Made by a program: the position numbers and the translations under genes
Notes under the pieces: model-generated
The model's database searches: none
What the model saw: the letters and a program-made list of their open reading frames with translations, nothing else
What the model was told of the DNA's origin: nothing
Shown: one piece after another, positions 34,615-62,600 of the stretch
How the letters are laid out: each line of letters starts with the position of its first letter
How positions within the stretch are numbered: the stretch's first letter is position 1
Assembly: GCF_013410565.1 (NCBI RefSeq)
Contig: NZ_JACCFO010000001.1
Coordinates: forward strand, 186,001-250,000
Reading direction: 5' to 3'
DNA: 64,000 bases
From: Streptomonospora nanhaiensis
GTDB lineage: Bacteria > Actinomycetota > Actinomycetes > Streptosporangiales > Streptosporangiaceae

Positions 34615-35856
34615 GTGTCCCACCAGCGCGCCCGCACCGCCGCCCTCGACGACCTGCTCGCCGCCTACCGCCCCGGCTCCGCCTTCCTCGCCTCCGGGCG
34701 CGGCGTCCTCCTGGGGCGCGGTGCCGCCGCCCGCACCGACCGGCTGGCCGACGTCGGCGACCTGCTGCGCGCGACCACCACCGAGGCCCCCGAAGTCCCC
34801 GATGGCCCCGCTGCCCCCGCCGCCTCCAGGGCCCCCGGCGGCGTGCCGCGCGGCCCCCTCGCGCTGGGCGCCATCCCCTTCGCCCCCGGCGCGCCGGCCC
34901 GCATCGTCGTGCCCGAGGAGGTGGTGTGGGCGCCGCCGCTGTCCGAGGCGCCCCCCGGCGACCGGGGGCGCGGCCCCCTGCCCGGCCCGTGGACCATGCG
35001 GGCCGTCCCCGAACCCGCCGCCCACGTCGCCGGGGTGGAGCGGGCGCTGAAGCTGATGGCCGACGCCGGAGAGGGCGAACTCGCCAAGGTCGTCCTGGCC
35101 CGATCGCTGCGCCTGACCGGCCCCGGCCCCGTGGACGTCGCCCGGCTGCTGCGCAACCTGGCCTGGCGCGACCCCGCCGGGTTCACCTTCGCCATGGACC
35201 TGCCCACCGCCGGCGAGGGGCCGCGCACCCTGGTGGGCGCCAGCCCCGAACTGCTGGTGGCCAAGCGCGGCGGCGCGGTGGTGTCCAACCCGCTGGCCGG
35301 GTCGGCGCCGCGCAGCGCCGACCCCAGCAAGGACCAGCGCCGCGCGGTGGAGCTGCTCGGCTCGGCCAAGGACCGCCACGAGCACGCCGTGGTGGTCGAG
35401 GCGGTCGCCGAGGCGCTGCGCCCCTACTGCCGCACGCTGCGGGTGCCCGAGCCCGAACTCGCCGGGACCGCCACGCTGTGGCACCTGTCCACCCGCATCA
35501 CCGGCGAGCTGCGCGACACCGACACCCCCTCGGCGGTACTGGCCGCCGCCCTGCACCCCACCCCGGCCGTGTGCGGCACGCCCACCGCCGCCGCGCGCGC
35601 CGCCATCGCCGCCATCGAGCCGTTCGACCGGGGCTTCTACACCGGCGCGGTCGGCTACACCGACGCCGCCGGCGACGGCGAGTGGGTCGTCTCCATCCGC
35701 TGCGCCGAGGTGTCCGGCGACAGCCTCGACCTGTTCGCCGGCGGCGGGATCGTGCCGGGCTCCGACCCCGACGCCGAACTCGCCGAGACCTCGGCGAAGC
35801 TGCGCACCCTGCTGCTGGCCCTGGGGGTGAACCAGCCGCCGCCCGGAACCGGGTGA
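34615..35856 (+). CDS. dhbC: Isochorismate synthase
   Basis: A 413-residue chorismate-utilising enzyme that converts chorismate to isochorismate, the first committed step of DHB formation. The C-terminal half has the family core: [72 protein letters not shown] and [29 protein letters not shown]. The N-terminal 120 residues are divergent and Pro/Ala-rich, as is usual for this region. The GTG at 34615 has GAGATGGA upstream. It is 158 bases after dhbA; the residues PTP and GTPT match isochorismate-forming rather than anthranilate-forming enzymes. Confidence 0.93.
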   Translation: MSHQRARTAALDDLLAAYRPGSAFLASGRGVLLGRGAAARTDRLADVGDLLRATTTEAPEVPDGPAAPAASRAPGGVPRGPLALGAIPFAPGAPARIVVPEEVVWAPPLSEAPPGDRGRGPLPGPWTMRAVPEPAAHVAGVERALKLMADAGEGELAKVVLARSLRLTGPGPVDVARLLRNLAWRDPAGFTFAMDLPTAGEGPRTLVGASPELLVAKRGGAVVSNPLAGSAPRSADPSKDQRRAVELLGSAKDRHEHAVVVEAVAEALRPYCRTLRVPEPELAGTATLWHLSTRITGELRDTDTPSAVLAAALHPTPAVCGTPTAAARAAIAAIEPFDRGFYTGAVGYTDAAGDGEWVVSIRCAEVSGDSLDLFAGGGIVPGSDPDAELAETSAKLRTLLLALGVNQPPPGTG

Positions 35857-35954
35857 GCTCCGCCCGCGCCGCCGCGCCCGCCCGCTCCGCCCCTCGCCGG
35901 CCTCCCCGCCCGCACCGCCCGCTCGCACCCGCCCTCAAGGAGTGACACACCGCC

Positions 35955-37622
<1,668 letters not shown>

Positions 37623-37692
37623 CCCCCCGCACCCAGCGGGCGGCGCCGGCGCCGCCCGAGTCCACCAGCCGAAACCGTCGAACGGACCGCAG

Positions 37693-38358
37693 ATGGCGCT
37701 GCCGCACATCGAGCCCTACGAACCGCCCGCCCCGGACGACCTGCCGCCCAACCGCGCGGACTGGCGTCCCGAGCCCGACCGGGCCGCGCTGCTGGTCCAC
37801 GACATGCAGCGCTACTTCCTGCGCCCCTACCGGGCCGGCGCCGAGCCGCTGCGCACCGCGCTGGCCAACATCACGGCGCTGCGCGCGACGTGCCGCGCCG
37901 CGGGCATTCCAGTGATCTACACCGTAAAGCCAGGGGGTATGCCGCCGGAGCGGCGCGGACTCGAACGCGACTTCTGGGGGCCGGGCATGGAGGCGGTCGC
38001 CGAGCACACCGACATCGCCGCCGCGATCGCGCCCGAGCCCGGCGACACGGTCATCACCAAGTGGCGCTACAGCGCGTTCGCCGGCACCGACCTCGCCGAG
38101 CGGCTGCGCGCCCAGGGCCGCGACCAGATCCTCATCACCGGCGTCTACGCCCACATCGGCTGCCTGCTCACCGCCGCCGACGCCTTCATGCGCGACGTGC
38201 GGCCCTTCCTGGTGGCCGACGCCACCGCCGACTTCAGCGCCGACGACCACCGCCTCGCGCTGCGCTACGTCGCCCGGCGCTGCGGCGCGGCGCTGAGCGC
38301 GGCCGACGCCGTCGCCGCGCTCGACCCCGCCGCCCGCCCGCTGCCCACCCGCGCCTAG
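37693..38358 (+). CDS. dhbB: Isochorismatase lacking the aryl carrier domain
   Basis: A 221-residue isochorismatase that hydrolyses isochorismate to 2,3-dihydro-2,3-dihydroxybenzoate and pyruvate. The start MALPHIEPYEPP and VHDMQRYFLRPY (Asp37), ITKWRYSAFAGTDL (Lys123) and TGVYAHIGCL (Gly156 in place of the cysteine nucleophile of cysteine-hydrolase relatives) are diagnostic of EntB/DhbB. Enzymes such as EntB and DhbB are about 285-312 residues because they carry a C-terminal aryl carrier domain. Here the protein ends at residue 221, and the carrier is encoded separately at 39841-40086. Confidence 0.93.
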   Translation: MALPHIEPYEPPAPDDLPPNRADWRPEPDRAALLVHDMQRYFLRPYRAGAEPLRTALANITALRATCRAAGIPVIYTVKPGGMPPERRGLERDFWGPGMEAVAEHTDIAAAIAPEPGDTVITKWRYSAFAGTDLAERLRAQGRDQILITGVYAHIGCLLTAADAFMRDVRPFLVADATADFSADDHRLALRYVARRCGAALSAADAVAALDPAARPLPTRA

Positions 38359-38398
38359 CCCACGCGCCGACCGCTCAACCCCCGGTGAAAGGAATTCC

Positions 38399-39772
38399 GT
38401 GACCTCCACGCCGCAGCCTCCGCCCGTCCACGACCTGGTGGGGATCGGTTTCGGGCCGTCCAACGTCGCGCTGGCCATCGGCCTACTCGAACAGCGCCGC
38501 CGCGCCGCCGCCGACCCCGCCGTCCCCGCGCTCACCGGCGTGTTCCACGAGCGCCAGCCGGAGTTCGGGTGGCACCGCGGGATGCTGCTGGACGACGCCA
38601 CGATGCAGGTCTCGTTCCTCAAGGACCTGGTGACCACGCGCAACCCCGCCAGCGACTTCGGGTTCCTCTCCTACCTGCACAGCGTGGGCCGGCTGCACGA
38701 CTTCATCAACCACAAGACGCTGTTCCCGCTGCGCGCGGAGTTCCACGCCTACCTGGCCTGGTGCGCCGGACGGGTCGCCGACCAGGTGCGCTACAGCTCC
38801 GAGGTGGTGGGCGTGGAGCCGGTGCGCGACTCCGCGGGCCGGATCTCCCAGCTCGACGTGATCGCCCGGGCCCCCGACGGCAGCCGGCACCGCAGCCGGG
38901 GCCGCAACATCGTCTTCGCCCCCGGGCTGACCCCGCGCCTGCCCGAGGGCGCGCGGCTGAGCGAGCGCGTGTGGCACAACGAGTACCTGCTGCAGAGCCT
39001 GGAGCGGATCGGCCCCGGCGCCCGCCCGCGCGGGTTCGTCGTGGTGGGCGCCGGCCAGAGCGCGGCCGAGGTGGTGGAGCACCTCTACCGCCGCTTTCCC
39101 GGGGCGCAGGTGCACGCGGTGTTCTCGCGGTTCGGCTACAGCCCTTCCGACGACAGCCCGTTCGCCAACCGGATCTTCGACCCCGACGCCGTGGACGCGT
39201 TCTACGGCGCCTCGGCCGAGACCAAGGCCGGGATCATGGACTACCACCGCAACACCAACTACTCGGTGGTCGACCCCGACCTCATCGACACCCTGTACCA
39301 GGCCGCCTACCAGGACAAGGTGAAGGGCACCGAGCGGCTGCGCTTCCACAACACCTCGCGCGTGGCCGGGGTCAGCGAGGGGCCCGACGGGGTGACCGTG
39401 ACCGTGGAGGACCTGGCCAGCGGCAAGCAGACCCCGGTGGCCGCCGACTACCTGGTCTACGCCACCGGCTACCGCCCCGGCGATCCCCGCGACCTGCTGG
39501 GCGACCTGGCCGAGCACGTCGTCTGCGACGCCGGCGGCCGCTGCGCGGTGCAGCGCGACTACCGCCTGGCCACCACCGACGAGATCACCTGCGGCATCTA
39601 CCTGCAGGGCGGCACCGAGCACACCCACGGGATCTCGTCGTCGCTGCTGAGCAACGTCGCCGTGCGCGTCGGGGAGATCCTCGACGCCATAAGCGCCCGC
39701 ACCGCCGAGCCCGCAGGGACCGCCGAGTCAGCCGCGCCCACCGGGGCGCCCGCCGAGGCCGCCGCCCGCTGA
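38399..39772 (+). CDS. L-ornithine (or lysine) N-monooxygenase
   Basis: A 457-residue flavin N-hydroxylase of the SidA/PvdA/IucD family that hydroxylates the side-chain amine of ornithine (less likely lysine) to make the hydroxamate precursor. It shows the FAD motif GIGFGPSN (15-22), FGWHRGMLLDDATMQVSFLKDL (flavin contact and substrate entry), VVGAGQSAAEVVEHL (NADPH site), NTNYSVVD (conserved substrate region) and YATGYRP. The tail after residue 430 is Ala/Pro-rich. The GTG at 38399 follows AAAGGAA. It provides N5-hydroxyornithine for one or both modules of the second NRPS. Confidence 0.92.
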   Translation: MTSTPQPPPVHDLVGIGFGPSNVALAIGLLEQRRRAAADPAVPALTGVFHERQPEFGWHRGMLLDDATMQVSFLKDLVTTRNPASDFGFLSYLHSVGRLHDFINHKTLFPLRAEFHAYLAWCAGRVADQVRYSSEVVGVEPVRDSAGRISQLDVIARAPDGSRHRSRGRNIVFAPGLTPRLPEGARLSERVWHNEYLLQSLERIGPGARPRGFVVVGAGQSAAEVVEHLYRRFPGAQVHAVFSRFGYSPSDDSPFANRIFDPDAVDAFYGASAETKAGIMDYHRNTNYSVVDPDLIDTLYQAAYQDKVKGTERLRFHNTSRVAGVSEGPDGVTVTVEDLASGKQTPVAADYLVYATGYRPGDPRDLLGDLAEHVVCDAGGRCAVQRDYRLATTDEITCGIYLQGGTEHTHGISSSLLSNVAVRVGEILDAISARTAEPAGTAESAAPTGAPAEAAAR

Positions 39773-39840
39773 GCCGGGCGCCGCGCCCGCCCTCCTGTCC
39801 GCAGACCGCCACCCGTTTCCCGCTGAGGAGCGATCCGACC

Positions 39841-40086
39841 GTGTCCGAGACATCCGCCACCCCCGACCTGACCGCCGAGCGGCTGCGCGCCGACGTCGAG
39901 CGGGTCCTGGGCGAACCCGCCGGCTCCGTGGGCGAGGACGACAACCTCCTCGACCTCGGCATGGACTCCATCCGGCTGATGAGCCTGGTCGAGACCTGGC
40001 GCAAGGCCGGCGTGGAGACCGACTTCATGACCCTGGCCGAGGAGCCCAGCGTGCGCGCGTGGTCCCGGCTGCTGCTCAACGACTGA
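39841..40086 (+). CDS. Stand-alone aryl carrier protein
   Basis: An 81-residue carrier protein. NLLDLGMDSIRLMSLVETWR holds the phosphopantetheine attachment Ser43. The context (GMDSIRLMSLVE.W...G) matches the aryl carrier domains fused to EntB, DhbB and VibB rather than peptidyl carriers. The tail DFMTLAEEPSVRAWSRLL also matches that group. DhbE should load DHB here, and the first condensation domain of the NRPS should accept it. The GTG at 39841 has GAGGAG ten bases upstream. The halogenase gene follows after 67 bases. Confidence 0.92.
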   Translation: MSETSATPDLTAERLRADVERVLGEPAGSVGEDDNLLDLGMDSIRLMSLVETWRKAGVETDFMTLAEEPSVRAWSRLLLND

Positions 40087-40153
40087 CGCCGCCCCGCCCC
40101 GGCCCCCTCCGCTCCGCGACCGCCGTCCGCCCCCCAGCCAGGAGAGCACCAGC

Positions 40154-41656
40154 ATGAGCGTTCCCGAGCAGTTCGATGTCATCGTCGTCGGCGGCGGCCC
40201 CGCCGGCTCCACCCTGATCGCCGACCAGGGCCACCGGGTGGTCCTGGTCGACAAGCAGAGCTTCCCCCGCTACCAGATCGGGGAGTCCCTGCTGCCCGCC
40301 ACCGTGCACGGCGTCTGCCGCCTGCTGGGGGTGGAGGACGAGGTGCGCGCCGCCGGGTTCACCGTCAAGCGCGGCGGCAGCTTCCGGTGGGGCACCAGCC
40401 CCGAGCCGTGGAACTTCCTGTTCGCGCTGTCGCCGGAGCTGTCGGGCCCGACGTCCTACGCCTACCAGGTCGACCGCATGACCTTCGACCACCTCCTGCT
40501 GAAGAACGCCGCCCGCCACGGGGTGGACGTCCGGGAGGAGTCGCCGGCGCTGGCCGCCGTGACCGACGGGGAGCGGGTCAGCGGCATCCGCTACACCGAC
40601 CCCGGCGGGCGGGAGCGGGAACTGGCCGCGCGGTGGGTGGTCGACGCCTCGGGCAACGGCAGCCGGCTGCACGCGGCCGCCGGGGGGCGCCGCCAGTACT
40701 CGGAGTTCTTCCAGAACCTCGCGGTCTTCGGCTACTTCGAGGGCGGCGGCCGGCTGCCCGCGCCCGACTCCGGCAACATCCTGTGTGCGGCCTTCGACGA
40801 GGGCTGGCTGTGGTACATCCCGCTCAGCGACACCCTCACCAGCGTCGGCGCGGTGCTCAACCGCGGCCAGGCCGCGCGCATCTCCGCCGACCGCGAGCGC
40901 ACGCTGATGGAGTCGATCCAGCGCTGCGCGATCGTGCGCGACATGCTCGGCGGCGCCGTGCGCGTCACCGAGGGCACCTACGGCGAGATCCGGGTGCGCA
41001 AGGACTACTCCTACGCCGACACCCGGTTCTGGGCGCCGGGGATCGCGCTGGCCGGCGACGCCGCGTGCTTCATCGACCCGGTGTTCTCCACCGGCGTGCA
41101 CCTGGCCACCTACGGCGGCCTGCTGGCGGCCCGCTCGGTCAACAGCGTCCTGGCCGGCGAGCTGCCCGAGGAGCGCGCCTTCGGCGAGTTCGAGGCCCGC
41201 TACCGGCGCGAGTACGCGGTCTTCTACGAGTTCCTGGCCGCCTTCTACGACATGCAGCAGCACGAGGACTCCTACTTCTGGAAGGCCCGCAAGGTCACCA
41301 ACATGCGCGCCGGCGACATGGAGGCGTTCACCACCCTGGTGGCCGGCGCCTACTCCGCCGAGGCCGCCCTGGTGCGGCCCGACACCCTGGCCGAGCGGTT
41401 CAGCGCCTCCTCGGCCGACCTGGCCGGGGCGGTGGAGCGCACCGGAGCCGCGCGCACGCCCAGCGGCGAGCGCATGACCGAGCTGTTCCGGGCCCCGGTG
41501 GTGGCCGACGTCATGACCGAGATGAACCAGATCCAGCGGCGCGGGGTCGGCGGCGCCATCACCGAGCCGCCGCTGATCGAGGGCGGCCTGGTCCCCTCGC
41601 CCGACGGCCGCCGCTGGATCGAGCCCGACACCGCACCGGCGGCCGGCACCGCCTGA
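40154..41656 (+). CDS. Flavin-dependent halogenase-like protein
   Basis: A 500-residue FAD protein resembling carrier-dependent (CmlS/PltA-like) halogenases. It has an N-terminal GGGPAGS nucleotide loop, FPRYQIGESLLPATV, VKRGGSFRWG, and GWLWYIPLSD, which contains the W-x-W-x-I-P pattern that distinguishes halogenases from monooxygenases. GIALAGDAACFIDPVFSTGVHLA is the second FAD motif. Between GGGPAGS and GHRVVLVDK the protein is three residues shorter than related enzymes, which trims the first Rossmann helix. Predicted role: chlorination of carrier-bound DHB. The alternative, another flavin oxidation of the siderophore, cannot be excluded. The ATG has ccaggagagcacc upstream. Confidence 0.82.
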   Translation: MSVPEQFDVIVVGGGPAGSTLIADQGHRVVLVDKQSFPRYQIGESLLPATVHGVCRLLGVEDEVRAAGFTVKRGGSFRWGTSPEPWNFLFALSPELSGPTSYAYQVDRMTFDHLLLKNAARHGVDVREESPALAAVTDGERVSGIRYTDPGGRERELAARWVVDASGNGSRLHAAAGGRRQYSEFFQNLAVFGYFEGGGRLPAPDSGNILCAAFDEGWLWYIPLSDTLTSVGAVLNRGQAARISADRERTLMESIQRCAIVRDMLGGAVRVTEGTYGEIRVRKDYSYADTRFWAPGIALAGDAACFIDPVFSTGVHLATYGGLLAARSVNSVLAGELPEERAFGEFEARYRREYAVFYEFLAAFYDMQQHEDSYFWKARKVTNMRAGDMEAFTTLVAGAYSAEAALVRPDTLAERFSASSADLAGAVERTGAARTPSGERMTELFRAPVVADVMTEMNQIQRRGVGGAITEPPLIEGGLVPSPDGRRWIEPDTAPAAGTA

Positions 41657-41743
41657 GCCGCCCCGGTGCCCGGCGCCACCTGATGCGGGGAACCGGGCAC
41701 CCGCCCCTGTCCGCACCCATGCTTTTACGGAGCAGCGCACGCC

Positions 41744-56619
<14,876 letters not shown>

Positions 56620-56623
<4 letters not shown>

Positions 56624-59600
56624 GCAACGCATCCGGCCTGGAGGACATCCTGCCGCTGACGCCGCTCCAGGAAGGGCTGCTCTTCCACAGCCAGATCGAC
56701 GCGGAGGGCGCGGACGTCTACAACGTCCAGCTCGCGCTGGAGCTGGAGGGGGAGCTGGCGGGTGCGCGGCTGCGCGCGGCCGCCGACGCGCTGCTGCGCC
56801 GCCATCCCAACGTCCGGGCGGCGTTCCGGCGCCGCCGCAACGGCCGGCCGGCGGCGCTGGTGGGCCGCGACGTGCGGGCCGCCTGGCGCGAGGCGGACCT
56901 GTCGGGGCTGGCGCCCGAGGCGCGCGCCGCCGAGGTCGAGCGGCTGCGCGCGACCGAGCGCGCCGCGCGCTTCGACCCGTCCCGCCCGCCCCTGATCCGG
57001 TTCGTGCTGGCGCGGCTGGCCGCCGGCCGGCACGTCCTGGTGCTGACCCACCACCACATCCTGCTCGACGGCTGGTCCCTGCCCCTGCTGGTCCGCGACC
57101 TGTTCGCCCTCTACGCCGAGGACCCCGCCCGCCCGCTGCCCCGCGCGGTGCCCTTCCGCGACTACCTTGCGTGGCTGTCGCGCAAGGACGCCGCCGCGGC
57201 GGCAGCGGCGTGGCGGGAGGCCCTGCGGGGCGTGGAGGGGCCGAGCCGCATCACCGACGCGCTGCCGGGCACCGCCGCCGCGCCGGCCGGCCCGGAGGAG
57301 CCGGCGGGCGCCTCGGCCGAACGGAACACGGTGGGTTCGGCCGGTGCGGGGGAACCGGGGGCCCCGGCGGCGCCCGGGGGAGGCGGCGCCCAGGGTCCCG
57401 CCTTCGGCGCTGCGCAGGCACCCGCCGCCGACGCGGCCGCCCCCGGCGGCCTCCGGGCCGCGCCCGAGCGGAGCGGCGGCTCGGCGGGGACCGCGCCCGG
57501 TGGGGAACCGGGCGCCGACCGGCAGACCGCCGGGGCGGCCCGCGTACGCGCGGAAGCCCAGGAGGTGCGGGAGCCCGAGGCGGCGGCCGCCGAACCCGGC
57601 GCCCTCACCGTGGAGCTTCCGGCCGGCCTCACTGCGCGGCTGCGCGACCTCGCCCGGGGCCACGGCGTCACCCTCAACACCGTCATGCAGGCGGCCTGGG
57701 GGCTGCTGCTTGGCCACCTGCTGGACCGCCGCGACGTCGTGTTCGGCACGGCGGTCTCCGGCCGCCCCGCCGACCTGCCCGGCGCCGACGCCATGGTCGG
57801 GCTGCTGATCAACACCGTGCCGGTGCGGGTGCGCGCCGAGCCCGGCGAGAGCACCGCCGACCTGCTGCGGCGGCTGCGCGACGAGCAGGCGCGCCTCCTG
57901 GACCACGCCCACCTCGGCCTCGCCGAGATCCAGCGGGCGGCCGGCACCGGCGAGCTGTTCGACACCCTCATGGTCGTGGAGAACTACCCGGTCGAGGGCA
58001 CCGACCCCGCCGCCGGGATCCCCGGCCTGCGCGCCCGCGTGCTGGCCTCCGCCGACGCCACCCACTACCCGCTGTCCCTCGCGGTGGTGCCTCCCGCGCC
58101 CGCAGCGTCCGAGCCGCGCCTGCGCCTGACGCTGGGCCACCGCCCCGACGTGCTCACCGAGGACCGCGTGCGCCTGGTGGCGGAGTCGCTGCGCACCCTC
58201 CTCGACGCGATGGCCGCCACCCCCCACCTGCCCGTCGCCCGCCTCCCGCTCCTCCCACCCCACCGCGTCCCGGCCGCGTCGGCCGCCTCCGCCCTCGCGG
58301 CGGCCACGGACACCGTGCGCGGTCCCGACGGCCCGGCCGCACCGCCCCGTTCGGCGCCCACCGCCGATCCCGCCTTCGTCGGGAAGGCCGACAGCGGGAC
58401 CGGCTCCGCCGCGACCGGCACCCGTCCGCTGCCCGGCGGGGGCGACGCCGGCGCCTCGGCGCTCGCCGCCGAGGTTTCCGCGGACGCGGCGGCCTTTGCC
58501 CCCGCCGTCTTCGGCGACCTGTTGGAGCGGCGCGTCGCCGCCGACCCCAAATCGGTGCTGGTGGAGGACGAGACCACCGCCCTCACCGCCGCCGACGTGC
58601 GGGCGCGGGTCAACCGGCTGGCCCGCGCGCTGCTGGCGCGCGGGGCCGGGCCCGAAAGGGTCGTGGCCGTGGCGGCGCCGCGCTCGGCGGAGCAGATCGT
58701 GGCCCTGCTGGCCGTCCTGGCCTCCGGGTCGGCCTACCTGGCGCTGGACCCCGACTACCCCGACGACCGCCTGGCCCACATGCTCGCCGACGCCCGCCCG
58801 GTCTGCGTGGTCACAGCGCCCGGCCTGGCCGAACGCGTCTCACGGCTCACCACCGCGCCCCAGATGGCCCCCGCCGACCCCCGCACCGCCGCCGAGGTCG
58901 CCCGGCTGGCGCCCGCACCGGTCACCGACGCCGAGCGCCCCGCGCCGCTGACCCCGGCCTGCGCCGCCTACCTCATCTACACCTCCGGCTCCACCGGCCG
59001 GCCCAAGGGGGTGGTGGTCAGCCACGAGGGCGTCGCCAAGCTCGTGTCCACCGCCGCCCACCGCCTCGGCGTGGGCGCCTCCTCACGTGTCGCCCAACTC
59101 GGCTCGCCCAGCTTCGACGTCGCCTTCTGGGAGATCGTCATGGGCGTGCTGTGCGGCGGCCGGCTCGTCGTGGTCGCCCCCGAGCGGCGCGTCCCCGGCC
59201 CCCCGCTCGTCGACTACCTGCGCGAACGCGGCGTCACCCACGCCGCCCTGCCCCCGGCGCTGCTGTCGGCCCTGCCCTCGGGCACCGAACTGCCGCCGGG
59301 CATGACCGTGCTGGCCGGCACCGAGGCGGTGCCCGCCGCCCTGGTGCGCCGCTTCGCCGCCGACGGCCGCCCGATGTTCAACTGCTACGGCCCCACCGAG
59401 ACCACCGTCAACGCCACCCTGGGCGCCTGCCGCGCCGACCTGCCCGGCGAACGCGTGCCCATCGGCCGCCCCGACCCCGGCGTGCGCGCCTACGTGCTGG
59501 ACGCGATGCTGCGGCCGGTGCCCGCCGGAGTGCCCGGCGAGCTGTACCTGGGCGGCGCCGGCTTGGCGCGGGGCTACCACGCCAACCCCGGGCTGACCGC

Positions 59601-62600
59601 CGGACGGTTCGTCGCCGACCCCTTCGTACCGCCCGGCGCCCGCATGTACCGCACCGGCGACCGCGCGGTGTGGAACACCGCGGGTGAGCTGGAGTTCCTG
59701 GGCCGCGCCGACGGCCAGGTGAAGATCCGCGGCGTGCGGATCGAGTTGGGCGAGGTGGAGGCCGCACTGGCGGCCCACCCCGACGTCGCCGCCGGCGCCG
59801 CCGCCGTCCACCGGGGCGACCCCGCCGCCGCGGGCGCCGCCGCCGGGCCCGCGCTGGTGGCCTACGCCGTGCCCGCCGAGGGCCGCGCCCTGGACCCCGC
59901 CGCGCTGCGCGCCCACCTCGCCGCCGCGCTGCCCACCGCCATGCTCCCCGCCGCCGTGGTGCCGCTGCCGGCCCTGCCCGTCCTGCCCAACGGCAAGGTC
60001 GACCGCGCCGCGCTGCCCGCGCCCGACCTCGCCGCGCCCGCCCCCGGCCGCCCGCCGCGCGACCAGGTCGAGGAGCTGCTGTGCGGGCTCTACCGGGAGG
60101 TGCTGGAGGTCGGCGAGGTCGGCATCGACGACGACTTCTTCGCCCTGGGCGGGCACTCCCTGCTCGCCACCCGCCTGGTCACCCGCATCCGCGCGGTCCT
60201 GGGCCGCGACGTCGCGCTGCGCACCGTGTTCGACACCCCCACCGTGGCCGGACTGGTCCAGCGGCTGCGGCCCGGCGGCGACCGCCCGCCGCTGCGCCGC
60301 GCCGCGCGCCCCGACCGGCCGCCGCTCTCCCACGCCCAGCGGCGCATGTGGTTCCTCTACCGTCTGGACGGTCCGCGCCCCACCTACAACATCCCCTTCT
60401 GCGCGCGGCTGACGGGACCACTGGACACCGGCGCGCTCACGGCGGCGCTGGCCGACCTCACCGCCCGCCACGAGACCCTGCGCACCCTCTACCCCGACGA
60501 CGACGGCGTGCCCTACCAGCGCGTCCTCGACCCCGGCCAGGCCCGTCCACAGCCGGTCACCACCGCGACCGACGAGGCCGCGCTGCCGGGCCTGCTCGCC
60601 GAGGCCGTGCGCCACGGGTTCCGGCTGGAGGAGGAGCCGCCGCTGCGCGCCCACCTGTTCCGGCTGTCCGCAACCGAGCACGTGCTGCTGCTCCTGGTGC
60701 ACCACATCGCCGCCGACGGCTGGTCGGCCCGGCCGCTGCTGCGCGACCTGGGCACCGCCTACAGCGCCCGCGCCGCCGGGCGCGCGCCCGCCTGGGCGCC
60801 GCTGCCCGTGCAGTACGCCGACTACGGCCTGCACCAGCACGCCGTGCTGGGCGCCGAGGACGACCCCGCCGGCGCCGTGCACGCCCAGGCGCGGTACTGG
60901 AAGGAGGCGCTGCGCGGCCTGCCCGAGGAGCTGCCGCTGCCCACCGACCGGCCCCGGCCCGCCGTCTCCAGCGGCCGGGGCGGCGCCCTGGAGCTGGAGC
61001 TGCCCGCGGAGCTGAGCACGCGGCTGCGAAACCTGGCCCGCGCCCACGACGTCAGCGTCTTCATGGTGCTCCAGGCCGGCCTGGCCGCCCTGCTCACCCG
61101 GCTGGGCGCCGGCACCGACATCCCCATCGGCAGCCCCGTGGCCGGACGCGACGACGCCGCCCTGGACGACCTGGTGGGGTTCTTCGTCAACACGCTGGTG
61201 CTGCGCACCGACACCTCCGGCGACCCCTCCTTCGCCGAGCTGCTCGCCCGCGTGCGTGACGCCAACCTCGCCGCCTACGAGAACTCCGCCATCCCCTTCG
61301 AGCGGCTGGTGGAGCTGGTCAACCCGGCCCGGTCGATGAGCCGCCACCCCCTGTTCCAGGTGATGCTGGCCTACCAGCGCGGCGCCGGGCCCCGGCTGGA
61401 CATGGCCGGGCTCGACGTGCGCCGCGAGCCGGTCACCGCGCCCGGCGGCAAGTTCGACCTGGCCCTGGAGTTCCGCGACCCCGGCGACGCGGACGAGGAG
61501 GCCGGCGGCGCCCTGCGCTGCGTCGTCGACTACGCCCTGGACCTCTTCGACCCGGCCACCGCGCGCAACATCGCGCTGCGCCTGGAGCGGCTGCTGGCCG
61601 CCGCGGCCGTCGACCCCGCCGCGCCCATCGGCCGCCTGGACCTGCTCACCGCCGAGGAGTACGCCGAGACCGCCCGCCAGGCGCGGGGGCCCCGCGTCGC
61701 GCTGCCGCCCGCCTCCACCCTGCCGGGCCTGTTCGAGGCCGCGGCGGCGGCCGGGCCCCAGGCCACCGCGCTGGTCTGCGGCGAGGTGCGGTGGAGCTTC
61801 GCCGAGCTGAACCGGCGCGCCAACCGGCTCGCCCACGAGCTGATCGCGCGCGGCATCGGCCCCGAGGACGTGGTGGCGCTGCTGCTGCCCCGATCGGCGG
61901 GCACCCTCACCGCGCTGCTGGCGGTGCTCAAGGCCGGCGCCGCCTACCTGCCGGTGGACCCCGCCTACCCCGGCGACCGCATCGCCCACATGCTCGCCGA
62001 CGCCGCGCCCGCACTCGTCCTCACCACCGCCGGCCTGCGCGGCCGCGCCGCCGAGGCGGCGCCGGGCCTGCCCGCGCTGGTGCTCGACGACACCGGTGCG
62101 GCCGCACCCGGTCCGGCCGGCGGCCCCGCGCGGCCCGACACCGATCCCACCGACACCGACCGCACCGCGCCGCTGTCCCCCGACCACCCCGCCTACGTCA
62201 TCTACACCTCCGGCTCCACCGGCCGGCCCAAGGGCGTGGCGGCCACCCACCGGGGCCTGGCCAACCTCTTCCACAGCCACCGCGAGACGCTGTACCGGCC
62301 CACCCGGCGCCGCGCCGGGCGCGAGCGGCTGCGCGTGGGCCACGCCTGGTCGTTCTCCTTCGACGCCGCCTGGCAGCCCCAGCTGTGGCTGCTGGACGGG
62401 CACGCGCTGCACATCGTCACCGAGGACGCCATGCACGACCCCGCGCTGCTGGTGGAGCGCGTCCGCGCCGACCGCCTCGACTTCATCGAGGTCACCCCCT
62501 CCCACCTGCTCCAGCTGATGCGGGCCGGACTCGGCGCGCCCGGCACCCGCACCCCGCTCACCCTGGGGGTGGGCGGCGAGGCCGTGCCGCCGGCGCTGTG

